Source of the DNA: CAIKMD01 sp963740675 | Lineage (GTDB): Bacteria; Pseudomonadota; Alphaproteobacteria; ATCC43930; CGMCC-115725 | DNA: 64,000 nucleotides | Assembly (NCBI GenBank): GCA_963740675.1 | Contig: CAVUFS010000003.1 | Location: 434,001 to 498,000, forward strand | Direction of reading: 5' to 3' | Shown: positions 24,762 to 33,160 of the stretch, in pieces | Numbering within the stretch: position 1 is the stretch's first letter | Layout: each line of letters opens with the position of its first letter | Program-made: the position numbers and the translations under genes | The notes under the pieces: model-generated | Database searches by the model: none | The model's input: the letters and a program-made list of their open reading frames with translations, nothing else | What the model was told of the DNA's origin: nothing

Positions 24762-25178
24762 CTAGGCGACGCTATCGAGCTTGGCCAGCTCGACCGCGAC
24801 ACGCAGCTCGATTTCGTCGAGAACCGACTGAAGCTGCGGATCGTTCAGAATATCGCCCCGATCCTGCGCCATGCGGCGGAGGGATTCGAGTTGGCCGCGC
24901 GGCAGCGAGCCGGTCAGCAAGGCAATGCGGATATCGTCGAGACGGTCGAGCATGCTGCTGCCGCGCTGCATGGCGGCGCGGCGGCGGCCCGTCAGATCCT
25001 CGGCGACCTCTTGCAACATGAAGAGATTGTCGACCGTCGCCACAGCTTTCGGCGCATTCGCTGCGGTGGTCGTCGTGTCTGACGACAGCGCTTGGGCAAA
25101 ACCGCTGCCGCCGCTCGTCGCTTGGGCGCCGCGACGCGCGGTTGTCGATGACAAAGACGAAGATTGCTCGATCCTCAT
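24762..25178 (-). CDS. fliX: Flagellar assembly regulator FliX
   Basis: A 138-residue class II flagellar regulator. The N-terminus is Ser/Thr/Ala-rich and unordered. The C-terminal half (about 45-138) contains the family core: F-M-L-Q-E-V, R-R-R-A-A-M-Q-R-G, M-L-D-R-L-D-D-I-R-I-A-L-L-T-G and L-D-E-I-E-L-R-V-A-V-E-L-A-K-L. In Caulobacter FliX couples early basal-body assembly to FlbD activity. A perfect CtrA box lies 25 bases upstream of its start and it diverges from flgI, the same logic as in Caulobacter. Confidence 0.9.
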   Translation of the reverse strand: MRIEQSSSLSSTTARRGAQATSGGSGFAQALSSDTTTTAANAPKAVATVDNLFMLQEVAEDLTGRRRAAMQRGSSMLDRLDDIRIALLTGSLPRGQLESLRRMAQDRGDILNDPQLQSVLDEIELRVAVELAKLDSVA

Positions 25179-25202
25179 ATCACCACATTTGCGCCGTTAA
25201 GG

Positions 25203-25217
25203 TTAAGAGAGGCTTAA
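25203..25217. promoter_or_regulatory. CtrA box between fliX and flgI
   Basis: Perfect TTAA-GAGAGGC-TTAA. A further TTAA lies at 25197-25200. It is 25 bases from the fliX start, a position suited to activation of the fliX promoter by CtrA. Confidence 0.75.
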
Positions 25218-25224
25218 CCGCGAC

Positions 25225-25239
25225 CGGCAAAACATGCCG
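25225..25239. promoter_or_regulatory. Putative FlbD operator 1 upstream of flgI
   Basis: Perfect CGGCA-AAACA-TGCCG, eight bases from the CtrA box. It is paired with the site at 25245, centre to centre 20 bases (about two helical turns). Confidence 0.7.
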
Positions 25240-25244
25240 CGAGG

Positions 25245-25259
25245 CGGCAGCGATTGCCG
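25245..25259. promoter_or_regulatory. Putative FlbD operator 2 upstream of flgI
   Basis: Perfect CGGCA-GCGAT-TGCCG, 54 bases upstream of the flgI sigma-54 -24 element. This is a plausible enhancer position for an NtrC-family activator. Confidence 0.7.
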
Positions 25260-25312
25260 CGCATCGCTCATCCTGATCCGGAAAAATCCGCAGAATTCCT
25301 CGCCGCGCGTTC

Positions 25313-25328
25313 TGGCACGGCTTTGGCA
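25313..25328 (+). promoter_or_regulatory. Sigma-54 promoter for flgI
   Basis: TGGCACGGCTTTGGCA has GG at 25314-25315 and GC at 25326-25327, with ten bases between. The -24 half is consensus; the -12 half reads TGGC for TTGC. Predicted transcription start is near 25339, which favours the flgI ATG at 25369 over the one at 25348. Confidence 0.6.
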
Positions 25329-25368
25329 TCACGTGCCGCGGGTAACCATGTTCACACGACCGGTCTCC

Positions 25369-26730
25369 ATGAGCAAATTCCGTAGCCTCCTCTCTCTTGC
25401 GATCTTCGCCCTCTGCGGCCTCGCCGCCTGGGCACCGCCGAGCCATGCCGCTTCGCGCATCAAGGACATCGCCGATTTCGAAGGCGTGCGCGACAACATG
25501 TTGGTCGGTTACGGCTTGGTCGTCGGTCTCAACGGCACGGGCGACACGCTGAGCCAGGCCGTGTTCACGCGCGAGAGCCTTATCGGCATGCTCGAGCGTC
25601 TTGGCGTCAACGCCCGCGACAGCAATCTCCGCACCGCCAACGTCGCTGCGGTGATGGTGACCAGCACCCTTCCCGCTTTCTCCCGCCAGGGCGCGCGTAT
25701 TGATGTGCAGGTGTCGGCATTGGGCAATGCCAAGAGCCTTCTGGGCGGCACCTTGCTGGTGACGCCGCTGCTCGGCGCCGATGGCGAGGTCTATGCCGTC
25801 GCACAAGGCACCGTCTCCTCGGGCGGCTTCGTCGTCAAAGGCCAGGGCGCTTCGGTCACCAAAGGCGTGCCGACGGCCGGTCGTATCCCGACCGGCGCGA
25901 TCGTCGAGCGCGAGGTCGGCTTCCAGCTCTCGCAGCTCCACAGCGTCAGCCTGATGCTGCACAACCCCGATTTCACCACCGCGCGCCGCATCGCGCAGGT
26001 GATCAACGCGCATATGAAGAGCCCCATCGCGCAGTCGACCGATCCGTCGACCGTCGTGCTCAACGTGCCGGCCGATCTCAAAGGCAACATCGTCAATCTG
26101 ATGACCGATATCGAGCAGCTCGAGATCGAGCCCGATCAGGTCGCGCGCGTCGTCATCGACGAGCAGAACGGCATCATCGTTATGGGCGAGAATGTTCGCA
26201 TCAGCACGGTCGCGGTGGCGCAAGGCAATCTCACCGTGAAGGTCACGGAGACGCCGCAAGTCTCTCAGCCCAACGCTTTCGCGCCGGGTGGCCAGCCGAC
26301 GACCTTCAATCCGCTCAATGCCTCGGGCGCCGTGAACAATCCGAACCCGATCTTCAATCCGACGCAGCCGCCAGTGCCGAGCGGTCCGGGCGCGCAGCCC
26401 AACCCCGGCAACTCGACCCTGCAGTCGCAGGGCACGATCCAGCCCTACAGCGCGCCGCAATCGAACAACCCGGCTCTGCCCGGCCCGCCCGGCGACAACA
26501 ACGTGCAGTTCAATCCCGGCGGCGGCGCCAGCACCGTGGTCGTGCCGCGCACCAACATCCAAGTCGATGAGCAGAGCGATCACCGCATGGCGGTCGTCCG
26601 CAGCGGCGTCACCTTGCAAGAGCTGGTCAACAACCTCAACTCGCTCGGTGTCGGTCCGCGGGACATGATTTCGATCCTGCAGGCGATCAAGGCCGCGGGC
26701 GCGTTGCAAGCCGATATCGAGATGATGTGA
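25369..26730 (+). CDS. flgI: Flagellar P-ring protein FlgI with a long low-complexity insert
   Basis: A 453-residue periplasmic P-ring protein. The signal peptide ends near P-S-H-A-A-S (about residue 28). The core has R-I-K-D-I-A-D-F-E-G-V-R, L-V-G-Y-G-L-V-V-G-L-N-G-T-G-D and the C-terminal G-P-R-D-M-I-S-I-L-Q-A-I-K-A-A-G-A-L-Q. FlgI is normally about 370 residues. Here roughly 80-90 Pro/Asn/Gln/Gly-rich residues (about 300-390) are inserted before V-V-V-P-R-T. I chose the ATG at 25369 because the sigma-54 promoter puts the transcript start close before it; the frame is open upstream. It is the first gene of flgI-flgJ-flgN-like-flgK-flgL. Confidence 0.93.
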   Translation: MSKFRSLLSLAIFALCGLAAWAPPSHAASRIKDIADFEGVRDNMLVGYGLVVGLNGTGDTLSQAVFTRESLIGMLERLGVNARDSNLRTANVAAVMVTSTLPAFSRQGARIDVQVSALGNAKSLLGGTLLVTPLLGADGEVYAVAQGTVSSGGFVVKGQGASVTKGVPTAGRIPTGAIVEREVGFQLSQLHSVSLMLHNPDFTTARRIAQVINAHMKSPIAQSTDPSTVVLNVPADLKGNIVNLMTDIEQLEIEPDQVARVVIDEQNGIIVMGENVRISTVAVAQGNLTVKVTETPQVSQPNAFAPGGQPTTFNPLNASGAVNNPNPIFNPTQPPVPSGPGAQPNPGNSTLQSQGTIQPYSAPQSNNPALPGPPGDNNVQFNPGGGASTVVVPRTNIQVDEQSDHRMAVVRSGVTLQELVNNLNSLGVGPRDMISILQAIKAAGALQADIEMM

Positions 26731-27050
26731 TGAGCGATCCGACTGCCCTGATTTCATCCGCCACTTCCTCGCTGAACACCGGCGCGCCTGCGATCGGCAT
26801 GAATGTCGATGCCGCTTCCGCGCAGAAGACCGGCCAGGACTTCGAGGCGTACTTCCTCTCGCAATCCTTCGAGAACATGTTCTCGGGCGTCGATGCCGAT
26901 CCGATGTTCGGCGGCGGCCAGAGCGAGGGCATCTATCGCTCGATGATGATCCAGGAATACAGCAAAGTCGCTTCCCGTACCCATGCGACGGGCATCGGCG
27001 ACGAGGTCACGCGCGAAATCCTCCGCATGCAAGAACATCAGCAGCACTGA
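26730..27050 (+). CDS. flgJ: FlgJ-type rod-assembly protein (rod-binding domain only)
   Basis: A 106-residue protein matching the N-terminal rod-binding half of FlgJ: D-F-E-A-Y-F-L-S-Q-S-F-E-N-M-F and F-G-G-G-Q-S-E-G-I-Y-R-S-M-M-I-Q-E-Y. It lacks the C-terminal muramidase domain of enteric FlgJ, as is usual in alphaproteobacteria, so a separate muramidase must open the wall. Its ATG shares one base with the flgI stop (TGATG). Confidence 0.85.
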   Translation: MSDPTALISSATSSLNTGAPAIGMNVDAASAQKTGQDFEAYFLSQSFENMFSGVDADPMFGGGQSEGIYRSMMIQEYSKVASRTHATGIGDEVTREILRMQEHQQH

Positions 27051-27054
27051 GATC

Positions 27055-27534
27055 ATGCCCCTTCCCGCCAGAACCCCGCTCCTGCCCGCTCGCGGCAACA
27101 ACGCTGCGGCCAAACCTTCGAACATTCCCGTGCTCTGCGCGGTCGCGAACGAGCTCGCGATGCTGCTCGATCGCGAGACCGCGCTGATCCGCGCGATGAA
27201 GCTGACCGAGATCGGTCCGCTGCAAGCCGACAAGGCGCGGCTGACCCAGCTTTGCGGCACCACGCTGAAGACCATCGACCCGGCCGCGCCCGTCTCGAAC
27301 GCGCTCAAGGATCAATGGCGCGCGGTGAGCAAAAAGCTCGGCGATGCTGCGATCGCCAATGAGATGGCGCTGCGCGTCGGCCATGCCGCGACCGATAAAC
27401 TCGTCTCGGCCATCATCGGCCACGTTCAGAAAGAGCGCGCCGTGACCACAGGCTATGCGCGCCCGAAACCGATCGCTCCCGGCGCCTCGCGTCGTCCGAC
27501 GCTCGCTGGCGTCACGATCGACCGCTCGCTCTAA
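27055..27534 (+). CDS. Probable FlgN-like export chaperone for FlgK/FlgL
   Basis: A 159-residue, mostly helical protein. A Pro/Ala-rich N-terminus is followed by a helix (A-V-A-N-E-L-A-M-L-L-D-R-E-T-A-L-I-R-A-M-K) and a second one (A-D-K-A-R-L-T-Q-L), a pattern common to FlgN chaperones. It starts five bases after flgJ and precedes flgK and flgL, the FlgN clients, by 12 bases. Sequence similarity is weak, so the assignment rests largely on size and position. The start at 27055 is the first ATG after the flgJ stop. Confidence 0.55.
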   Translation: MPLPARTPLLPARGNNAAAKPSNIPVLCAVANELAMLLDRETALIRAMKLTEIGPLQADKARLTQLCGTTLKTIDPAAPVSNALKDQWRAVSKKLGDAAIANEMALRVGHAATDKLVSAIIGHVQKERAVTTGYARPKPIAPGASRRPTLAGVTIDRSL

Positions 27535-27546
27535 GGGGCACCGACA

Positions 27547-28965
27547 ATGGGTCTCGACATCGCACTAAAAGACGCCATGACGGGCTTGCGCGCAACGCAA
27601 GCGCAAATCCAGGTCATTTCCGCGAATATCGCCAATGCGCAGACGCCCGGCTATTCGGAAGAAACCATCACCCAGACGCCGATCCGGATGCCGGCAGGCG
27701 GTGCCGGCGTCACGACCAGCATCATCCAGCGCGTTTCGGATCAGTTGCTGACGACGACGCTGGCCAAGCAAAGCAGCGCGTCCGCGGGTGCCTCCACCAC
27801 GAACAACTATCTGCAACAATTGCAGAGTTTGCTCGGCCAAGTCGGCAGCGGCAGCACCTTCACCGACGCCTACAACAATTTCGTCTCGGCGATGCAGAAC
27901 AAATCCGCGACGCCGGAAGATCCGGTCGCACAAAGCGCAGCGGTCAATGCCGGCCAGCAGCTTGCCCAGCAGCTCAACCAATTCTCCAGCGGCATTCAAG
28001 GCCTGCGTGCCAATGCCGATAGCGATATCGGCACGTCGGTTACCGCCCTCAATACCGCTCTCGGCCAGATCGCCGCGCTCAACGGCTCGATCGCCCAGGT
28101 CCAGGCCGAGGGACAATCGACCGCGACCCTCCAGGATCAGCGCGACCAGGCGCTCAACCAGGTCGCGCAGCTCATGGGCGTCACCTCTTATGATCGGCCG
28201 GACGGCTCGATGGTCGTGCTGTCTGCCTCGGGCCAGACCCTGATCGACGGCACCCACGTCTCAACCTTTGGCTATACGCCGTCGGGCGTCGTCACCGCCG
28301 GCTCGCCGCTCTCGAACGTGACGCTCAACGGCCAGAACATCACCTCTTCCATTACGACCGGCCAGATCGGCGCGTTGCTGCAATTGCGCGACACGACCTT
28401 GCCGGCCGTCACGTCGGAAATGAACCAGTTCACCAACAATCTCTTCAACCTGACGACAAACACCAATCTCAACACGACGAATAGCGGGACCAACGCCACC
28501 AACGACGCGAATCATTTCTTCGCCAATGTGAATACGACGGGCGGTCTCGATAACGCCTCGACGATCGAGGTGAACCCGTCGCTCGTCGCAAATGCGAGCC
28601 TGCTCTACAACGGCATCAGCGGCGCAGATCCGACGATCGCCACCTCGATCGCGAGCGCCCTTACCTCGAACACCACCTTCGCGGCCGCGGGTAATTTCCC
28701 GAGCAGCATGACAACGACGATGGCGAATTACGGCGCCCAGATCATCGGCCAGGCGGCGACCGCCGCGAGCAACGCGACGCAGAACAACACCTACCAGTCG
28801 CAGCTCACGACACAGATGCAGAACCGGCTCCAGGCCGAGACCGGCGTCAATCTCGACCAAGAGCTCGGCAATCTCTCGGTTTATCAGAACGCCTATGGCG
28901 CTTCGGCGCGCGTCGTCTCGACCATCCAGACGATGTACGACGCGCTCATGAACATTGCGAATTAA
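27547..28965 (+). CDS. flgK: Flagellar hook-associated protein 1, FlgK
   Basis: A 472-residue junction protein. The N-terminus carries I-Q-V-I-S-A-N-I-A-N-A-Q-T-P-G-Y-S-E, the rod/hook-family signature. The C-terminus has N-L-S-V-Y-Q-N-A-Y-G-A-S-A-R-V-V-S-T-I-Q-T-M-Y-D-A-L. The centre is Asn/Thr/Ser-rich. AAGGGG lies before the ATG. Confidence 0.94.
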   Translation: MGLDIALKDAMTGLRATQAQIQVISANIANAQTPGYSEETITQTPIRMPAGGAGVTTSIIQRVSDQLLTTTLAKQSSASAGASTTNNYLQQLQSLLGQVGSGSTFTDAYNNFVSAMQNKSATPEDPVAQSAAVNAGQQLAQQLNQFSSGIQGLRANADSDIGTSVTALNTALGQIAALNGSIAQVQAEGQSTATLQDQRDQALNQVAQLMGVTSYDRPDGSMVVLSASGQTLIDGTHVSTFGYTPSGVVTAGSPLSNVTLNGQNITSSITTGQIGALLQLRDTTLPAVTSEMNQFTNNLFNLTTNTNLNTTNSGTNATNDANHFFANVNTTGGLDNASTIEVNPSLVANASLLYNGISGADPTIATSIASALTSNTTFAAAGNFPSSMTTTMANYGAQIIGQAATAASNATQNNTYQSQLTTQMQNRLQAETGVNLDQELGNLSVYQNAYGASARVVSTIQTMYDALMNIAN

Positions 28966-28978
28966 GAGGTAAACGGCG

Positions 28979-29899
28979 ATGAGCAGGGTCAGCAATATCG
29001 AGCAGCAGAACACCATGCTGCAGTATCTGCAGCAACTGCAGAGCCAGGGCCAGACGCTCGAGAACCAGATCGCGAGCGGCCAGAAAAGCCAAACCTATGC
29101 AGGTATATCGTCCCAAGCCGGTCAGGTCATCAATCTGACAGCGACGCAGTCGCTGCAGCAGGGCTATATGAACACCATCGATACGGTGAACACGCGGCTG
29201 AAGACGATGAGCCTCGCGATGCAGAATATCTCAAGCATCGCCACCAGCTTCCAGAACACCCTCGCCAACAGCGCCTTCGCCCCCAACGGCGCGAGCGTGC
29301 AGCAGACCGCGCAGCAACTGCTGACCGAGCTCGGCAGCTATATGAATACGCAAGACGGTTCGCGCTACGTCTTCTCGGGCAATCAGACGAGCACGCCGGC
29401 CTTCAACCCCGCCGGTTTGCCGAGCCCCGGCGACCTGACGACCAATGTCGCGGCCGACTACTACGGCGGCGATAACGGTGTTGCTCAGGCCACCGTCGAT
29501 AACAACGTCAACATGCAATACGGCGTAACGGCGAACAATCCCGCCTTCGAGCAGATCGTCCGCGTGCTCAATTTCTTCGCCAATGACTCGACGCCGCTCT
29601 CGCAGTCGAACCCGACCGACGTCGCCAATGTGAACCAGGCGCAGCAGATGATGGGCACAGCGGCTCAGGCCGTGCAGCAGCTCGTCGCGACCGCGGGCGA
29701 GCAGCAGGGCGACCTCACCCAACTCAAAACCGCGCATCAGAATGCGCTGAGTCTCGCCACCACCTCGCTCAACAATATCGAGCAGGTGGACACGGCGACC
29801 GCGATCACCCAGCTCAATACGCTGCAGACCCAGCTTCAGGCGTCCTACCAGACGATCAACGTCCTGCAGTCGCTGAGCCTCGCCAACTACATGAAATAA
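28979..29899 (+). CDS. flgL: Flagellar hook-associated protein 3, FlgL
   Basis: A 306-residue flagellin-like junction protein. Coiled-coil termini frame a Gln/Asn-rich centre: L-Q-Y-L-Q-Q-L-Q-S-Q-G at the N-terminus and T-A-I-T-Q-L-N-T-L-Q-T-Q-L-Q-A-S-Y at the C-terminus. The D-G-S-R-Y-V-F-S-G-N-Q-T-S-T-P motif (about 120-134) is the FlgL hallmark. It is the last gene of the flgI operon, 13 bases after flgK. Confidence 0.92.
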   Translation: MSRVSNIEQQNTMLQYLQQLQSQGQTLENQIASGQKSQTYAGISSQAGQVINLTATQSLQQGYMNTIDTVNTRLKTMSLAMQNISSIATSFQNTLANSAFAPNGASVQQTAQQLLTELGSYMNTQDGSRYVFSGNQTSTPAFNPAGLPSPGDLTTNVAADYYGGDNGVAQATVDNNVNMQYGVTANNPAFEQIVRVLNFFANDSTPLSQSNPTDVANVNQAQQMMGTAAQAVQQLVATAGEQQGDLTQLKTAHQNALSLATTSLNNIEQVDTATAITQLNTLQTQLQASYQTINVLQSLSLANYMK

Positions 29900-29949
29900 C
29901 GAACTAAATCGCGGGAACGACGCGTAACCGGCTCGCGGTCAATGCTCTG

Positions 29950-29957
29950 TTAACCAT
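29950..29957 (+). promoter_or_regulatory. TTAACCAT before pseB, possible CtrA half-site
   Basis: Same octamer as at 55, 99 and 45036, 60 bases upstream of the pseB start. A second TTAACCA follows at 29980. No sigma-54 element was found here; a GG...GC pair nearby has nine rather than ten bases between. Confidence 0.25.
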
Positions 29958-30016
29958 GTTTGGGCCAGTATCGCCCTTCATTAACCAACGATCTTACGAA
30001 AGTCCGCCGGAAAGCC

Positions 30017-31147
30017 ATGGCCCAAAGCACCAAAACCGCTGCTCGTCTGCGCACACCCGAAGCGCTGTTGCCGTCCGCTCCGGCACCCAAGCCAACCGCT
30101 CGCAAAGGCGGCCGCGTCCAGGCCCTGACCGAGCATGTCGGCGCCGCGATGCGGCAGTTCGACGATAAATCCATCCTCATCACCGGCGGCACCGGCTCGT
30201 TCGGCCGCCGCCTGGTCGATACGCTGCTGCGCAATAGCCGTGCGCGCCGCATCATCGTGTTCTCGCGCGATGAGTACAAACAGTACGAGATGCAGCAGAG
30301 CCTTGTCTCGCTTGGCCTCGACCGCATGCGCTTCTTCATCGGCGACGTGCGCGATGCCGACCGGCTCGAGCTGGCGACGCGCGGCGTTGATTTCATCGTC
30401 CACGCCGCGGCCCTGAAGCAGGTCCCGGCCGCGGAATACAACCCCTTCGAATGCATCCGCACCAACGTCAACGGCGCCGAGAATGTCGTGCGCGCTGCGC
30501 TGCGCAACAACGTGCAGCGGGTGATCGCGCTCTCGACCGATAAGGCCGCGAACCCGATCAATCTCTATGGCGCCTCGAAACTCGCCTCGGACAAGATCTT
30601 CATCGCCGGCAACAACCTCGCAGGCAGCAGCGGCACACGTTTCGCCGTGGTCCGCTATGGCAATGTCGTCGGCTCGCGCGGCAGCGTCATTCCGTTCTTC
30701 GAGAAGTTGGTCGCGGAAGGCGCCGAATATCTGCCCGTGACCGATAAGCGCATGACCCGCTTCTGGATCACGCTGCAGCAAGGCGTCAATTTCGTCATCA
30801 CCTCGCTCGGCCTCATGTATGGCGGCGAGATCTTCGTGCCGAAGATCCCGAGCATGCATATCACGGATCTAGCCAAGGCGATGGCGCCGAACCTGCCGAT
30901 CAAGGTCGTCGGCATCCGCCCCGGCGAGAAGCTGCACGAGGTCATGATCACCGACGACGACTCTCGCCAAACCCTGGAGCTCGACGATCGCTATGTGATC
31001 GAGCCGAGCTTCGCCTGGTGGCAGCGCGACCGCTACGACGCAACCGGCGCGACACCGGTGGCCGAGGGCTTCCACTTTGCCAGCGACAACAACAGCGACT
31101 GGCTCGACGCCGCGCGGCTGAAGGCTTTGATCGCGGAAGCGCACTAA
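30017..31147 (+). CDS. pseB: UDP-N-acetylglucosamine 4,6-dehydratase (inverting), PseB
   Basis: A 376-residue extended SDR enzyme, the first step of the pseudaminic-acid pathway. The dinucleotide loop I-L-I-T-G-G-T-G-S-F-G and the sequence F-S-R-D-E-Y-K-Q-Y-E-M are present. The active site shows S-T-D-K-A-A-N-P-I-N-L-Y-G-A-S-K-L (Tyr/Lys pair). The C-terminal G-I-R-P-G-E-K-L-H-E is typical. About 44 Ala/Lys/Pro-rich residues precede the fold. I use the ATG at 30017; M-R-Q-F-D-D-K at 30149 is the alternative that matches family length. The next gene, pseC, begins one base after the stop. Confidence 0.88.
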   Translation: MAQSTKTAARLRTPEALLPSAPAPKPTARKGGRVQALTEHVGAAMRQFDDKSILITGGTGSFGRRLVDTLLRNSRARRIIVFSRDEYKQYEMQQSLVSLGLDRMRFFIGDVRDADRLELATRGVDFIVHAAALKQVPAAEYNPFECIRTNVNGAENVVRAALRNNVQRVIALSTDKAANPINLYGASKLASDKIFIAGNNLAGSSGTRFAVVRYGNVVGSRGSVIPFFEKLVAEGAEYLPVTDKRMTRFWITLQQGVNFVITSLGLMYGGEIFVPKIPSMHITDLAKAMAPNLPIKVVGIRPGEKLHEVMITDDDSRQTLELDDRYVIEPSFAWWQRDRYDATGATPVAEGFHFASDNNSDWLDAARLKALIAEAH

Positions 31148-31148
31148 A

Positions 31149-32393
31149 ATGTCCGCCGTCCGGCCCCTTCCCTATAGCCGGCACGCCATCGACGAAGACG
31201 ACATCGCCGCGGTGGTCCAAGTGCTGCGCGGCGATTGGCTTACCACCGGTCCCGCCGTGCGCGACTTCGAAGCCGCGCTCGCCAACCAATGCGGCGCCGA
31301 TCACGCGATCAGCTGCACCAACGGCACGGCCGCCCTCCATCTCGCCTGCCTCGCCCTCGGCATCGGCTCCGATCACACGGTGATCGTCCCCACCATGACG
31401 TTTGCCGCCACCGCCAACGCGGCGCGGCTCGCCGGTGCGGAAGTCCATTTCGCCGATTGCGATCCCGACAGCGGCCTGATGCAGCTGCCGCAATTCGAAG
31501 CGGCGCTGGCCCAGTTGAAACGCGCCGGCAAGCGCGCCGCGGCGGTCTTCCCGGTCGATCTCGCCGGGCAATGCGCCGATCTCGAAACCATTGCCGCTTG
31601 CGCCCGTCACGAAGGCCTCGCCATCGTCGAGGATTCCTGCCACGCGCTCGGCACGCGCTATCAGCGCCACGACAAGAGCTGGACCGCGGTCGGCGGCTGC
31701 GCCGATAGCGATATCACGGTTTTCTCGTTCCATCCGGTCAAGAACATCGCCGCCGGCGAAGGCGGTGCGGCGCTGACGAACCAGCCTGATCTGGCAAAGC
31801 GTCTCGCCATGTTCCGCAATCACGGCGTCACCCGTGAGGCAGCTCAGTTCGTCGATCAGGAAGCCGGTATCGAGAACACGCAGGTCAATCCCTGGTATTA
31901 CGAGATGACCGCGCTCGGCCACAATTACCGCCTGAGCGATATCAATTGCGCCCTCGCCAAGAACCAACTCGGAAAGATCGAGCATTTCGGCGCGACCCGC
32001 CGCCGCCTTGCTGCGCGCTACGACGCGCGGCTCGCCGATTTCGCGCCGGTGCTGCGGCCGATCACGCGCAGCGCACATTGCATCCCGGCCTGGCATCTCT
32101 ACAGCGTGCTGATCGATTTCGATGCCGTCGGCACAAGCCGCGGCCAGCTCGTGCGCGCGCTCGAAGAGCGCGGTATCCGCACCCAGGTGCATTACATACC
32201 GGTGCACCGCCATCCCTATTACCGTGAGCGTTACGGTACGATCGCGCTGCCGGGCGCCGAAGCCTATTATCGCCGTACCCTGTCCTTGCCGCTTTTCGTC
32301 GGCATGGAAGAAGACGATGTCGACTACGTCACCGAAACTCTCGGCACGCTGCTCGGCTTCAGCGCCGGTGCAGCACGGAGGCGTGCACCATGA
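31149..32393 (+). CDS. pseC: PLP-dependent aminotransferase PseC
   Basis: A 414-residue DegT/DnrJ-family aminotransferase forming UDP-4-amino-4,6-dideoxy-N-acetylaltrosamine. It begins L-P-Y-S-R-H-A-I-D-E-D-D-I and has T-N-G-T-A-A-L-H-L-A (phosphate contact). The PLP lysine lies in S-F-H-P-V-K-N-I-A-A-G-E-G-G (Lys about 198). N-P-W-Y-Y-E-M-T-A-L-G-H-N-Y-R-L-S-D is the PseC-type signature. Its end overlaps the next start by four bases. Confidence 0.9.
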   Translation: MSAVRPLPYSRHAIDEDDIAAVVQVLRGDWLTTGPAVRDFEAALANQCGADHAISCTNGTAALHLACLALGIGSDHTVIVPTMTFAATANAARLAGAEVHFADCDPDSGLMQLPQFEAALAQLKRAGKRAAAVFPVDLAGQCADLETIAACARHEGLAIVEDSCHALGTRYQRHDKSWTAVGGCADSDITVFSFHPVKNIAAGEGGAALTNQPDLAKRLAMFRNHGVTREAAQFVDQEAGIENTQVNPWYYEMTALGHNYRLSDINCALAKNQLGKIEHFGATRRRLAARYDARLADFAPVLRPITRSAHCIPAWHLYSVLIDFDAVGTSRGQLVRALEERGIRTQVHYIPVHRHPYYRERYGTIALPGAEAYYRRTLSLPLFVGMEEDDVDYVTETLGTLLGFSAGAARRRAP

Positions 32394-33112
32394 GCAAGAC
32401 TGCTTGCATCATCCAAGCGCGGCTGGGCTCCACCCGCCTGCCGGGCAAAGTGCTCGAGCCGCTCGGCGATGCGCCGGTACTCGAACATGTGCTGCGGCGT
32501 TGCCAGGCGATCGAGGGCGTCGATGAAGTGGTTTGCGCCACGGTCGAGGGCGCCGACGGCGAAGCGGTTGCGACGCTGGCGGAAAATCTCGACGTCGCCG
32601 TCTATCGCGGCTCCGAGCGCGACGTGCTGGCACGCTACCACGGCGCGGCTCATGCCGTCGGCGCGGATGTCGTCCTGCGCGTCACCAGCGATTGCCCTTT
32701 GATCGATCCGGAAGTCTGCGCCGCCGTCTTGACGCTGCGCGCGGAGGCCGGGGCCGATTACGCCGCCAACAACATGCCGCCCTCCTGGCCGCATGGGCTC
32801 GATTGCGAGGCGTTCACCATCAACGCGCTCGATGAGGCAGCCATCACGGCGGTGGCGGCGGAAGATCACGAGCACGTCACGCCCTGGATCCGCCGCAACC
32901 GAGCTTACCACCGCGTTAACCTTGCCGGCCCAGGTGGCGAGGTCATGACGCAGCGCTGGACCCTCGACTACCCCGAGGATCTCGCCTTTTTGCGCGCGGT
33001 TTATGAGCGCCTCCCCGGCGGCTGCGCCGGCCGCTCATGGCGCGCGGCGCTCGCCGTGGTCGCTCGGGAGCCGGAATTGGCCCTGATCAACGAGGCACGC
33101 CGGCAGCGCTGA
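32390..33112 (+). CDS. SpsF/PseF-type cytidylyltransferase
   Basis: A 240-residue nucleotidyltransferase of the acylneuraminate cytidylyltransferase group, SpsF branch. The N-terminus I-I-Q-A-R-L-G-S-T-R-L-P-G-K is the nucleotide-binding signature. V-T-S-D-C-P-L-I-D-P holds the metal-binding acidic residue, and R-W-T-L-D-Y-P-E-D follows near residue 190. It probably activates a nonulosonic acid with CMP. It completes a translationally coupled pseB-pseC-cytidylyltransferase unit; the hydrolase, acetyltransferase and synthase of the pathway (PseG, PseH, PseI) are not in the window. Confidence 0.75.
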   Translation: MSKTACIIQARLGSTRLPGKVLEPLGDAPVLEHVLRRCQAIEGVDEVVCATVEGADGEAVATLAENLDVAVYRGSERDVLARYHGAAHAVGADVVLRVTSDCPLIDPEVCAAVLTLRAEAGADYAANNMPPSWPHGLDCEAFTINALDEAAITAVAAEDHEHVTPWIRRNRAYHRVNLAGPGGEVMTQRWTLDYPEDLAFLRAVYERLPGGCAGRSWRAALAVVAREPELALINEARRQR

Positions 33113-33160
33113 TTAAGCTCTCGGCAACCTTCCCGGGCGCATTCTGTTCTCGGAACTCCC

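Noticed and set aside
25180..26757. Minus-strand open frame across flgI
   Set aside because: It covers the conserved flgI sequence and the promoter region, and has a shadow composition.
29955..29985. Sigma-54 promoter before pseB
   Set aside because: TTGGGCCAGTATCGC gives nine bases between GG and GC and lacks the CAC of the -24 element.
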